Shown in pieces: positions 24,230-34,640 of a stretch of 64,000 bases of DNA; the stretch's first letter is position 1; each line of letters opens with the position of its first letter. A model generated the notes under the pieces. The model was not told the DNA's origin. It did not search any database and saw only the letters and a list, made by a program, of their open reading frames with translations. The stretch comes from Microcebus murinus (Eukaryota; Chordata; Mammalia; Primates; Cheirogaleidae): NCBI RefSeq assembly GCF_040939455.1, contig NC_134111.1:54144501-54208500 (forward strand), given 5' to 3'. A program made the translations under genes and the position numbers.

Positions 24230-24730
24230 GCTTGAAACAGCACTGGCACCGGGCAGCTGCCTCTGCAGGCCTCTGCCAAGGAGCCCGGCCGCCCGCGGGC
24301 GCTGGGACGCGGGGACAGACCCCTGGCGGCCGCGGGGCCTGGCTTCAGGCCTGGGCCGCTGCGCTGCGCAGAGAAGGCCGGTCCCCTCCCGAGACCAGGC
24401 AGGCACCTCCCATCCTGCTGGCCTTGGCGTCTGTGCCAAGTGCGACACCAGGAAAACCTCTTTTTCATTGTTTGGTTTTCCACGGGCGTTGAAAAAGTTC
24501 CCATTGGTCCAGCCAAGTCCAGGATTAAACTGGGCTTCACTGGGAGTCGCCGAGGCTCTCCGCCCGGATTTGCTTGCTGGCCTCGGGGCAGGCGCTGCGG
24601 CCGCGCCCCAGAGCTGCTCCCTCGCGTCCGTCCCGCACGCACACCCGGCCTCTCGCTCCGCTCTGTCGTAGGAATTGTTCACCCACTGTCGTCAGCGCCA
24701 GGCGGGCACGGCTGAGGAGCGCTCCCCTCT
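24230..24730. promoter_or_regulatory. CpG island
   Basis: GC content rises sharply, with dense CpGs, for example 'ccggccgcccgcgggcgctg' near 24288, 'ggcggccgcggggcc' near 24326 and 'gcggccgcgcccc' near 24598. There are CCAAT boxes in the minus-strand sense near 24503 and 24747. Islands of this size usually mark a promoter. A TATA box on the minus strand lies about 70 bases beyond its right edge. Overlapping open frames on both strands (up to 178 codons) are expected from the scarcity of AT-rich stops in such DNA and are not treated as genes. Confidence 0.7.
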
Positions 24731-25680
24731 CTGGACGTGAAGCCATTGGCGTTTTTCTGCTTTCCTGCTGTGTGGTTAGGGAATTATTAGAAGGGCCCTG
24801 CCTTTTATAGCCAGTTTCTGTTGGGTCCCGTGGCTCCACAGAGAGCCACACTGCCCATCTCCTCAGGTGGCCGTGAGGAGGATACTCTTCCAAAGCTCTA
24901 TCTTCATACTTCTCTATTTCTTTTCTGCGTCACCCTTCCGAACGCAGGCGGGGAGAATGGCAAATAACGTGAGAAGCTTATATTTAAAAACAGCAACAAC
25001 AAAACTCACAACCGAAAAGATCCCCTAGGAGATTGCTTTCAATTTCCCCTCCCCCTCCTTTTCGCCCACGCCACCACCAACAGTGACACCTAGTGGTCAA
25101 ATGTAAATTAGTCCCTTCTTTCTGAGTTGCCTTAGCTTTTTACCAGTCATTAGTTTCATGAGAAAATAAAATTTTCTGTAGAAGCAAATGAAGACAGACT
25201 TTTACCTACTTATAGGAACGCACAGAAAGATATATTCTTCATAATGCAAAACTAAAATATATTATTTGGAAAAGGAGGCAAATGCATATTTCTTTCTTAA
25301 GAACATATTGAAGCTTTTTATCTTTTTTTTATAGACAAAGTGTTGGTTTTCTTTCCTTAGGTAAAGGTCACTTTAATTTCATCATAATTTTAAAAGTTGG
25401 CAGCTGCTCGGCAATATTTTAAATTTCAACACCTATAATGTGTGTTTAAAATATTTTCAGATGAGTGATAATACAAATTAGTCATTTGCATAATTTGTCT
25501 CAAACTCTTGGAACCACATTTAATGGCAAAAATGGTTTCCATTTTCATGACGCTAATCTCCAGGAAAAGGGGAGAATTTTTATCTTAAGATTTTTTTCGA
25601 TAAGTAAAAAACAAAAACATCTATATTTTTAATGAAATCTTTTAGATTTAGAGGTTAATGAAGGAACGACATTGAATTCA
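24731..25680. other. Single-copy DNA beside the CpG island
   Basis: No repeat is recognised. From 25100 the sequence is AT-rich and free of long open frames, with 'gtcatttgcataatttg' near 25482 as an octamer-like motif. It could be conserved regulatory DNA. Confidence 0.4.
24801..24809 (-). promoter_or_regulatory. TATA box, minus strand
   Basis: Read on the minus strand this is tataaaagg, a strong TATA box in the context 'ctataaaaggcaggg'. Transcription would start about 30 bases further on, near 24772, and run into the CpG island. In that direction the first ATG below the predicted start (minus strand, near 24746) opens a 69-codon frame ending at 24537, rich in Arg, Ala and Gly. Whether it is translated cannot be told from sequence. 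Confidence 0.35.
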
Positions 25681-26015
25681 TTTTTAAACTTTTAATTTTT
25701 AAATAATTACGGATTCACAGGAAGTTAGAAATTAGCACAGAGAAATCCTGTGTACCCTTCATCCAGTTTCCCCCAATGCTAACAGCTTACATAACTATAG
25801 TACAATGTCAAAACCAGGAAATTGACATTAGTAGAATCCATGTTCTTTATTTAGGTTTCACCAGTCTTACTTGCACTCATTGTGTGTGTATAGTTCTATG
25901 CAATTTTATCATATGTGTAGATACACAGACCACTACCACAATCAAGGTAAAGAACTACTCCATCACCACAAAGATACCTTGTGTTAGCCCTTTATAATAT
26001 TAAGACATATGATTG
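25681..26015 (-). mobile_element. L1 3' end, old mammalian subfamily, antisense
   Basis: On the plus strand it starts T-rich and continues 'ggattcacaggaagttag', 'cagtttcccccaatgctaac', 'catcaccacaaagatacc'. This is the reverse complement of an L1M-type 3' untranslated region, and the T-rich start corresponds to its former A-rich tail. The element is 5'-truncated, as most L1 insertions are. Confidence 0.75.
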
Positions 26016-27185
26016 AAACTTTGTTTATGGCAGGAATCACACATGCATTGAACTCTATGATCTGTGTTGTGTTAATTGTTCACGTGATAGATACTATTTA
26101 CTTTTCTTTCTCCTTCTTTTTTTTTTTTTTTACAATTGCATTCATTTAAAAGGGCAGCAAAAAGTAGAATTAAGGAAAGAAAAATGATGATTCATCTGAT
26201 GTCTTGTCCTCTACCACATCAGACAGGATTTCCTCCAACCCTGATTCTAAATTTGATACAGAATCAGTTCAACAAATATTACTGAGCACTGTGCCGGGTG
26301 ATGAGGGGATTACAGGTGCTGACAGAATACATTGCTGAGCACCAGTCCTCAGTTCCCCAGGTCGGGCTTCTCTTGGGCCCTCCAAGCCAAGGCCAGCCTC
26401 AGCTCCCTAGAGCCCCAAGGACAAGGCCAGTTCCAGTTGGACGGCTTGGCAGAGTCACTTCTGATGAGTTACAGTCTTTACAATTTCTCCTTGCTAATTT
26501 TTTCTTAGATATTTTACTTTTTCAAAAACTTGAATATACAAAGAGTGACAGCATGTTGAGAAATATAACTTACCATAAAATATCAATGTGATTTGAATTA
26601 GGTACTCTGGAGTAAGGAAAAGCATTTGCTGAAAGGATGATTGCTTTCATCTGTCCATACAGCCCATTTGACAGAGGGGTACCTAGAAGAATGACAGGTT
26701 TGGAGTCAGACGTGTGCCCCACCGTTGACTTTGGCACTAAGTTACTTGTGATATCAAGTAACATCAAGTGTCTTAGGTTTCTCATGTAAAGAAAAGTGGG
26801 TTTGGTATATGATCACCAAGGTCTTTTCAGTGCTATCTTCATAAAGTAAATGTAAAGGTTTCTTTATGCTTCAGGCTTCTAATTATTGGGTAAGTGATAA
26901 AAGTTAATTAGAAATGCTCCATATAACTTAAAATAGGCTTCTATCTCAAAATTAATGCTTTAGAAGCTATGGATTCTTGTAAATATTCTTGCAGGGTCTT
27001 TGCAAGACTTTCCTCTGGAAATCTCTCTCAATTTTGAAAACTTAGTGAAAATTATTTATCAGTAAATATTGTGGTAATGCATGGTATCATTCAAATACAG
27101 CATGTCTGGTGAGCAGAAACTTCACTAGTGAGGAAACTGTGATGCTGAATTCTTGGTTTAAATATGTCTCCTTCCAGCTGTGTGA
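26016..27185. other. Single-copy DNA with old SINE pieces
   Basis: A T-run lies at about 26117-26132. A SINE/LINE tail-like piece lies at 26265-26330 ('caacaaatattactgagcac'). The MIR at 26660-26840 is listed separately. No gene is recognised. Confidence 0.45.
26660..26840 (+). repeat. MIR SINE
   Basis: Forward MIR traces: 'tttggagtcagacgtgtg', 'gactttggcactaagttac', 'cttaggtttctcatgtaaag', and a tail 'ccaaggtcttttcagtgc'. It is strongly diverged. Confidence 0.65.
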
Positions 27186-27253
27186 CTGAAATTTTCTCAG
27201 ATATATACCGAAATTATATACTTAGATATATACTGAAATTTTCTTAGATATCT
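27186..27253. repeat. Three-copy tandem repeat, unit 21-25 bp
   Basis: Copies begin at 27186, 27208 and 27233, each with the form 'c(t/c)gaaatt...c(t)cagatatata' or 'cttagatat'. They differ by a few substitutions and by up to 4 bases in length. Confidence 0.75.
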
Positions 27254-27599
27254 TTCAGGAAACTTACTAGATAAAGTTGAAAATACAGGAAAACACTTGT
27301 AGTCAAGGGCAAGTAAGATATTACCCCAATAGTATTAATATTAAAAATATATATATGGAGAAACCTCTCAGATGGGTGACTTATTATATGTGCAAAAGGA
27401 AAATAGCCTTTAATGATTCTGAAATACTTATTTCTATCTACCAAAATTCAGCAGTTACTTTTAAGTATTAATACTGGCAGTACCCTACTTTTGGACACAA
27501 TACATTTCTGAAAACATGCATAAAATTTAAGTGTGTAAAATAGAATAAAAGACTCCATATTTAAGAGAAGAGGATGTCCATTCCAGAAAGTTAAAAATT

Positions 27600-27720
27600 T
27601 TAATTGATTTGATTCACACATTAAGTCAGTCAATATATGTTAACTGAGCATATACTATGTGCCAGGCACTGTGCTAGATATTGGAGAAATAGCAAGGAAC
27701 AAAACATAGAAAAAAAGAAA
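27600..27720 (+). repeat. L2/MIR-type tail fragment
   Basis: 'gcatatactatgtgccaggc', 'actgtgctagatattgg' and 'gcaaggaacaaaacatag' match the common '...tgtgccaggcactgtgc...' unit of ancient mammalian elements. It ends where the L1 leader begins. Confidence 0.6.
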
Positions 27721-27724
27721 CGCT

Positions 27725-28975
27725 ACTGATTGGCAGAGCAAGATGGCCAAATAGAAACCTCCAGTGATCATCCCTCTTCACGAACACCAAATTCAACAAC
27801 TGTCCACACAAGGAAGCATCTTCAGAAGAACCAAAAATCAGGTGAGCAATCATACTACCTGATTTTAACATTATGTCAAGGAAAGAGGCACTGGAGAGGG
27901 CAGAAAAGACAGTCTTAACATTGCCTACGCTCCCCCCACTCCCCCCACCCCAGCAGTGTTGCACCAGCACACTGAGTGGAGAGAGAATCTGTGTGCCCGG
28001 GGGAGGGAGAGTGAAGTGCTTGTGGGACTTTGTCTTGACACTTAGGGCTGCCCCGGCACAGGGAAACATATCACAGAGCAGAAATCCACCAGTGCCCACA
28101 GAAGGAGCATTTCCACCAGCCTAGCATAGAGAAATCCTCTGCCCAAAAACCCGAGTTCCAGCTCGCTCCCCACCGGCTGACAAAAAGCAGCCTGGGAACT
28201 GGATTCATCCGCAAGGCAGTCAGGCCACAAAGGCTGCAGTCCTTGGGCAATTCTTGAGACTGTGCTGGCTCAGAGCCAGAGGACTTGGGGTGCACATGAC
28301 CCAGTGTGACACCAGCGGTGGCAATCAAGCCAGTTCCTGTGTTACCCCTCTCCCAACTATAGGCAGTGTGGCTCAGGGAGTCTTCTTCCACTTGGAGAAA
28401 GCAAGGGGAAAATTTCAGAGGACTTTGTTTTGCAACTTGGGTACCAGCTCAGCCACAGCAAATAAAGTACCAAGCAGACTCCTTAAGTCCCTGAGTCCAG
28501 GCTTTATTTCCCGAGTCTAGGCATTTCTGGATGCACCCTGGGCCAGAAGGAGACACACTGCCCTAAAGGGAAGGACCCAGTTCTGGCAGGATTCACCACC
28601 TGCTGACTAAAGAGCCCTTGGGCTTTGAAGAAACATCAGAGGTAGCCAGGCAACAGTCACCATCGCTTTGGGTGAGACTGGGTTGGCTTCAGGTGTGACC
28701 CGGTGCTGGTGGTCATGAGGGAGTCACCAAGTCACTCCTTCCCCAACCCTAGAAGCCTAGTACAGAGAGGGAGGGAAAAGAGTGAGAGACTTTGCCTGGT
28801 AATCCAGGGAATTCTCCCATATCTTACCCCAGTCAACCAATGCCATGCCACCAAGAGTCCGCAAGAGTCACAGCATTACTGGGCTTGGGGCAGCCCCAGT
28901 GCTGATATGGCTGCAGTGATCACAACACCCAATTCCCTTTGAATATCTGGATAAGCCTTCACAAGAAAGATGGGT
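27725..28975 (+). other. 5' leader (promoter region) of L1 copy 1
   Basis: About 1.25 kb of GC-rich sequence between the L1 start and the missing ORF1. In active L1s this leader carries the internal Pol II promoter. Open frames of 60-140 codons occur on both strands here and are leader noise, not genes. Confidence 0.75.
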
Positions 28976-29179
28976 TCAAAAAGTTTAGACTGTGAAGATT
29001 AAAATGAATACCTAAGTCTTCAAATCAAAAAACCTAGAAGAGATACACAAAAAATAAAAAGCAAGAAATTAAAACACTACCAGAGAAAAATCATTTTTCT
29101 ACCAGAGAAAATCACTTTCTAAGGAAGTTAGAAAGAAAAAATAAGGAGAGGACCACAAAACCACCAGAAATCAAATAGT

Positions 29180-30768
29180 ATGGCAGTAGTAAATCCTTAC
29201 CTATCAATAATAACATTGAATGTGAATGGACTAAACTCTCCAATCAAAAGACACAGAGTGGCTGAATAGATTTTTTTAAAAAAAGAAAGAAAACAAGAGC
29301 CAACTATATGTTGTCTTCAAGAAACCCACCTTACCTATAAAGACACACATAGACTGAAAATAAAGGGGTGGAAAAAGATTTTCCATGCAAATGGAAACCA
29401 AAAAAGAGCAGGAGGAACTATTGGATAAAATAGATTTCAAGACAAAAACTATAATAAAGGGCTAAAGGAAGTCATTATATAATGATAAAAGAGTCAATTC
29501 AGCAAAAGGATATAATAATTATAAATATATATGCACCCACCACTAGAGCACCCAGATATATAAAGCAAATATTATCAGTGCTAAAGAGAGAGCTCGACCC
29601 CAATACAATAACCACTGGAGACCTCAACCCTCTCAGCATTGGACAGATCATCCAGACAGAAAATCAACCAAGAAACATTGGACTTAATCTGCAATATGGA
29701 TCAAATGGGCCCAACAGATATTTACAAAACGTTTCATCCAACAGCTGCGGAAGACACATTCTTCTCCTCAGCTCATGGATCATTCTCAAGGATAGACCAT
29801 ATGTTAGGCCACAAAATAAGTCTTTAAAACTTCAAAAAAATTGAAATCACACCAAGTATTTTCTCTGGCCACAACGTAATAAAACTAGAAATCAATAACA
29901 AGAGGAACATTGAAAACTATAAGAACACCTGGAAATTAATCAATATGCTCCTGAATGACCAGCAGATCGATGAACAGATTAAGAAGAAAATTTTAAAATT
30001 TCTCAAATGAATGAAAATGAAAACCCAACATATCAAAACCTGTGGGATATATCAAAAGTGGTAATAATAGGTAAATTTATAGCAATAAGTATCTACATCA
30101 AAAAAGTAGAAAAGCTTCAAATAAACAACTTAACAATATATCTCAAAGAACTAGAAAAACAAGAGTAAACTGAACCTAAAATTAGTAGAAGAAAAGAAAT
30201 AATAATGGCCAGAGCAAAAACAAATGAAATTTAACCCCCCCCAAATACTAAAGATAAATGAAACAAAATGATGGTTTTTTGAAAAGATAAACAAAATTGG
30301 CACACATTTGGCCAGACTAAGAAAAAAGAGAAGACCCAGATAAATACAATGAGAGGTGAAAAAGCAGACATTATAGGTGACACTGCAGAAATCCACAGGG
30401 TCATTAGAGACTACTATGAGCAACTATATGCCAATAAATTGGAAAACCGAGAAGATATGGATAAATTCCTAGACATACACAACCTACAGAGATTAAACCA
30501 GGAAGAAATCCAAAACCTGTAACCAAAACAAGTAATGGAGATAGAAACAGTAATAAAAGTCTCCCATCAAAGAAAAGCTCAGGACTCAATGGCTTCACTG
30601 CTGAATTCTACCAAGCATTCAAAGAAGAACTAATATCAACCCTACTTAAATTATTCAAAAAAATCAAGGAGGAGGGAATACTCCTAAACTCATTCTGCAA
30701 TGCCTTTATCATCCTGATACCAAAACTAGACAAAGACAGAACAACAAACAAACAAATAAAAAACACCT
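29180..30768 (+). pseudogene. L1 ORF2 pseudogene (endonuclease and start of reverse transcriptase)
   Basis: The ATG at 29180 opens 'MAVVNPYLSIITLNVNGLN', which keeps the conserved Asn of the L1 endonuclease. A TAG at 29267-29269 ends it after 29 codons, where a Trp codon is usual (TGG to TAG). Downstream, the motif 'IINIYAP' (about 29515-29535), 'GDLN' in place of the usual GDFN, and 'SRIDH' (about 29790-29805) are visible. The last lies in another frame, so at least one frameshift separates them. The protein would be an endonuclease/reverse transcriptase of about 1,280 residues; only about the first 40 percent is represented. Further stops follow, so no product is expected. Confidence 0.85.
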
Positions 30769-33093
30769 GCAAGCCTTTTTGAAGCATGAGATCCGCACAG
30801 CCACCCTCCCCAGCTGGGAGCCCAGCCAGCAGCACAGAACTATTTAGTCTCCCTAATTTGCTCTCCTACTTAAAGTCATAGCCAGGATGAGCATCCTGCA
30901 AAGGCACTCTTGTGATTGTTAGCATGCAGGGAATGTATCTCTCTAACCTACTTCTGGAGGCCACTCATTTCATTCCCTAATTCCTGGATATTAAAAGAAA
31001 ATGTCCCCAGAGAAGTAAAATCTGACTTAAAATTGTACTTATGTGTCAATGACTGATGTGATAAGAAAAGACTGTGCTAGAAACAAAGGCTCAGATAATG
31101 GCTGGATGAGGGTGGGAGGGAAGAGGCTCAGAGAGGGAGGCTGGGGCAGGGGCATAAGAACAGAGCGTTGCTTGGAACAACAGCATCACTTCCTTCCTGT
31201 TTTGCCCCAAGCCAGCTCTGTCCATGCTAGACAGGAAGGGAATGTACAGGGGGCGACACTGGCTCTGTTTCTTTGTGTCAAAGCCTCTGGGAGTCTGTAA
31301 GCGCCTCAGGACATCTTGGAGCTCTGGAGAGGGTGGAGGCAGCTCAGAACATCTCCCCTTAGGGAGCCTGGAGTGAGCTGGAAGAAGGTGGGGATCGCCC
31401 CTGGCTGTTCAGTGTAGCCACTGACTAACCAATGCAGGTTTTCCTGCTAAAGGGACCAGGGTGAGTGAGCCATGGCTCTGAGATGGGCGCGAGGAAGAAC
31501 CAAGAGAGCTGTTTGCTTGAGGCAGCTAAGAGCAGTACAAATGGAAGTATAATCTAGGCGAATCTAGTCGAGAGGAGATGGAGTCAGTGTTGTAGTTGGG
31601 ACAACCGAGGGGCATACCAGCGTCGGAGCAGGAGGCTGAAAGCAGGAGGATTGAAAATAGAACAGAGCAGCGGCACAGAAGAGTCTGGGGTAAGGATTCA
31701 GAACTGAAGTTGGTTACAAGAGACAGCTTGGTTAGGGGCTTTGGGGGACAGGGAGTGAGTACCAGGATCTTCTGGGCAAGCCCAGAGCGGATAATAGGGA
31801 AGTGAGATGGAATCTCTCCCAGAGCGTTTTCCTAGTCCAGTGAGATGAGCTGCTCCTTAAAAAGGTTCCCATGGGCCCCCACTAAAATGACATTGATGAG
31901 ACTGCAAACTATATTCTCCTTGCAGATTCATTAGCCTATTAAAACTCCAAGAAGTCCTGAAACAAATAAACCTATAATTTCCTCAATTAATTTGACCTTG
32001 GACCCCTTTTCTTATCTTGGATCTAATCCATTTAGTCCTAGAGGCACACTTCGGGAAACACTTTTTTATAGCTCTTTCTCTCAGTCTGGTTACAATGAAC
32101 GCCCACCCGAAGCCTCCCTGGCCACCAGGGTGGCGCCCTGCAGAGATGGTGCTATAATGTAGGGGTCCCCTTGCCTTCTCAACACCCAGGTCCAGCGGAG
32201 GCCACAGACGCTTTGTGCACGTCCTCTCCCCGCGCTGCCCCTGTGAGCACGTGGGTATCTGGTGAAATGGAGCTCAGAGAACATCAACAACCTGCTATAT
32301 TGGCTTGAAAACTATTATGACTACATTACAGGAACCCCTTCGATCTACTGGGAAGGGTATTATTTTTCTCATAGATGGAGAGAAATACCCTTTTCTCCCA
32401 ACTTCCCTACCTGTACTGTTCAAATCTGGAGGGTTTTCTTTTTTTCTTCCTTACTGTGATGCTTGACGCTACCTCAAGGCATAGCTGTCAGATAGCTGTA
32501 CTTTATTGCAAGCGGGTGCTGGCTAACAGACCATGAACCGTTGATAGCTAATATCCTTAGTTACATCTCACCCCTACTGAATACAGGAGCTGAATTGCTA
32601 AATTTGTTTTTCCAAAGGACATTGATTAAAGGAGTTGACAAAGCCACTTGAATGCGAAATTTCCAACTGTCTAAAATGAAAAGCTTTCTCGATCTTCCTG
32701 TCTTGGGCTGGGGAGAAGGTTTATTTTCCTACTGTGTGTAAATAATGGATTTTGCCTTTTCTGGGAATCCATCATCATAGAGTATGTTGAATACTCAAAC
32801 AATGGCAGTCTAAATTGTCCTGCAGTGACACTAACTAGCTGGAACTAATTCAGAAATATGCAGGGAGCATGATGAGGATAACTTCGTGTGTGGGGAAGAA
32901 GCAACACACCTCACCTGTGTTAGCTCCGCGCAGGACAAATGCTGTCCTGTGCAAAGCTACCCAGAAAATATCGAAACCTTGTTATAAATTACATCCAGCT
33001 TTGTTTTTTTTTCTTTCCTTCTTTCTTTTTTTAAAAGAGGCTCTTTTTCAGAGAATGTAAAAGCTCAAATACTTTTTATTCATTTTCTTGCAG
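30769..33093. other. Single-copy DNA, no gene recognised
   Basis: Moderately GC-rich to 31850, then AT-rich. Open frames are at most 85 codons. A pyrimidine stretch lies at 33003-33033. No repeat family is recognised. Confidence 0.5.
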
Positions 33094-33419
33094 AGAGCTG
33101 CAGGCGTAACCCGCAGCAACAGCCAGTAATTAATCATAGCTCTGAAGATGGGAGCACACGTTCAAAGACATTTTCAACCCACTGAAACACGTCATGGGTT
33201 TCAAATTCTGCCACAGAGCAGAATCTCTGGAATGAAGGTTTACATTCTTTTTGATTTTGATGTACCTACTGAGCGTGGGCAAAGGTGGCTTCTGGTCAGA
33301 CATCAGAGATGGTGGAATTCCTCGTGAGGGATCTAGTACAAGGCGAGCATCTCTGGAGCAGAGTGAGGACAAGCAGCAAGATGGGCAGAGATAGCATGTG
33401 ACACCGGGCAACATATTAG
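33094..33419 (+). other. Exon-like segment, non-coding or terminal, unproven
   Basis: The 3' splice-site pattern 'tttttattcattttcttgcag' ends at 33093 and a strong 5' donor, 'attag|gtgagtg', begins at 33420, giving a 326-base candidate exon. The plus-strand frames are closed quickly; the longest entry frame reads about 29 codons before a stop. A long non-coding RNA exon is thus more likely than a coding one. A chance pairing of splice signals is possible. Confidence 0.2.
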
Positions 33420-34099
33420 GTGAGTGTTTTGGCTATGCTCTTTTGTTGCAACGAAAGGAGACTCTTTAAGTTATGCAAGTGATTTATTGCAAAGATGCTT
33501 GTGGAACAGCATTGGAAATGGAAAATACTCAGCAATGAAGGCGTTCTAGAAACCACCTTGGCTCTCTGCAGCTCTCAAGAGCCAGAGAGCTGCCCTCTGT
33601 TGGTTTACCTGCTTATTTTTGTCATCTGCTCCATCTACCTCTCTCCATGGACTGGCCTTTATTGCTTACTCTTAACTTCCCTTTCGTTATAATTTCAGGT
33701 GGCACATGTTCCCTCTTGCTTTATCCTTTCTCTATATATCATCCTGTTAAGACTTCAGCTCTTATTACTAACTGGATCGTTTTCTTGGCAGTTTCACAGT
33801 TCATATTCCCAACAGAGCAAATTTGATTGGTTCCGATTACAACTATGGGTCGGGCCACGTCATGGTTGCTGGCCAGCCTATGGATGGCCTGTCTCAGAGT
33901 CAGGCCCTCACCCCTGGTCTGATGAGCTGTGACCAGGTGGCAAAGGGTTAAGAGCTACTTTAGAACTAGCCCTTCCACAGGGGTAGTGATCAGGTCAGGC
34001 GCAGTCATTGGTGTCTGAGGTCACCCTTGTATTCCTGTTCCATAAATTCAGGCAGTCTCTCAAGCCAGCCCGTGCAGTGCTCATCCACAAGCCCACACA
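33420..34099. other. Single-copy DNA, no gene recognised
   Basis: No repeat family is certain. Parts after 33700 have the T/C-rich texture of decayed L2 and may extend the L2 that follows. Confidence 0.4.
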
Positions 34100-34640
34100 A
34101 CTATTGGATGTCAGTTTACTTCGAATTAAGCCTCTACTCGGTCCTGTTTTCCCCATCCTTACGACCACTACCCTACCCAAGGCCATAATTACTCCCGCCC
34201 AGTTTCTCCTTAACTAGTCTCCCTGCTAACACTCCCACGCCCCTTCAGTCTTGCTTCCATCTTTCTATGCTCTGAATCTGACTGCATTTATAATATTCAA
34301 AGGCTCCCAATGCCCAGGGGGGAAAAGAAGTCTAATTCTTTGATGTGATTTAAAAGTTGATAGGCTTCCATGACCACCTGACCCAGGCTAGACTCTCCCC
34401 ATCGCTTCCTTGTTCTCTCGCTCTGGCTCACTCAACTCCTGTCAGTTTCTCCTAAGCTTCATGCTCTCTCCTGACTTGGCAGCCTTTGTGCCTATTTTTC
34501 CCTTTGCCCATCTCCAACTCTCCTCATTCTCAGCTGGAAGTTCACTTCCTCCAACTTTTCTGACTCCCCGATAGGGTGTGATGAGGCCAGAGAGCTCATC
34601 GGCCATGTCTGTAGTTCCATCCCTGCTCCTGGCCAGTGCT
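34100..34640 (+). repeat. L2 LINE fragment (3' part)
   Basis: 'aactagtctccctgctaac', 'cttcagtcttgcttccatc', 'caaaggctcccaatgccc' and 'caactctcctcattctcag' follow the L2 3' consensus order in forward orientation. It is heavily diverged. Confidence 0.65.

Larger units (their letters stand above)
27725..30768 (+). mobile_element. L1 LINE copy 1: leader and ORF2 start, no ORF1, no 3' half
   Basis: The 5' leader starts with 'ggcagagcaagatggcc' and 'aaatagaaacctccagtg', as in L1MA/L1PB-type elements. It is GC-rich to about 28970. Around 29020-29035 the sequence passes directly from leader into the spacer that normally lies between ORF1 and ORF2. ORF1, about 1 kb in a complete element, is absent. 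ORF2 follows from 29180 and the copy stops near 30768 in the early reverse-transcriptase region, at an A-rich 'caaacaaacaaataaaaaac'. The 3' untranslated region and tail are missing, and I found no flanking duplication. It is a dead copy. Confidence 0.85.

Noticed and set aside
24106..24893. Open frames of 118-178 codons on the minus strand at the CpG island
   Set aside because: GC-rich DNA has few stop codons, and frames of similar size occur on both strands. No domain or codon pattern supports coding. The 69-codon frame below the TATA box is mentioned only as part of the promoter entry.
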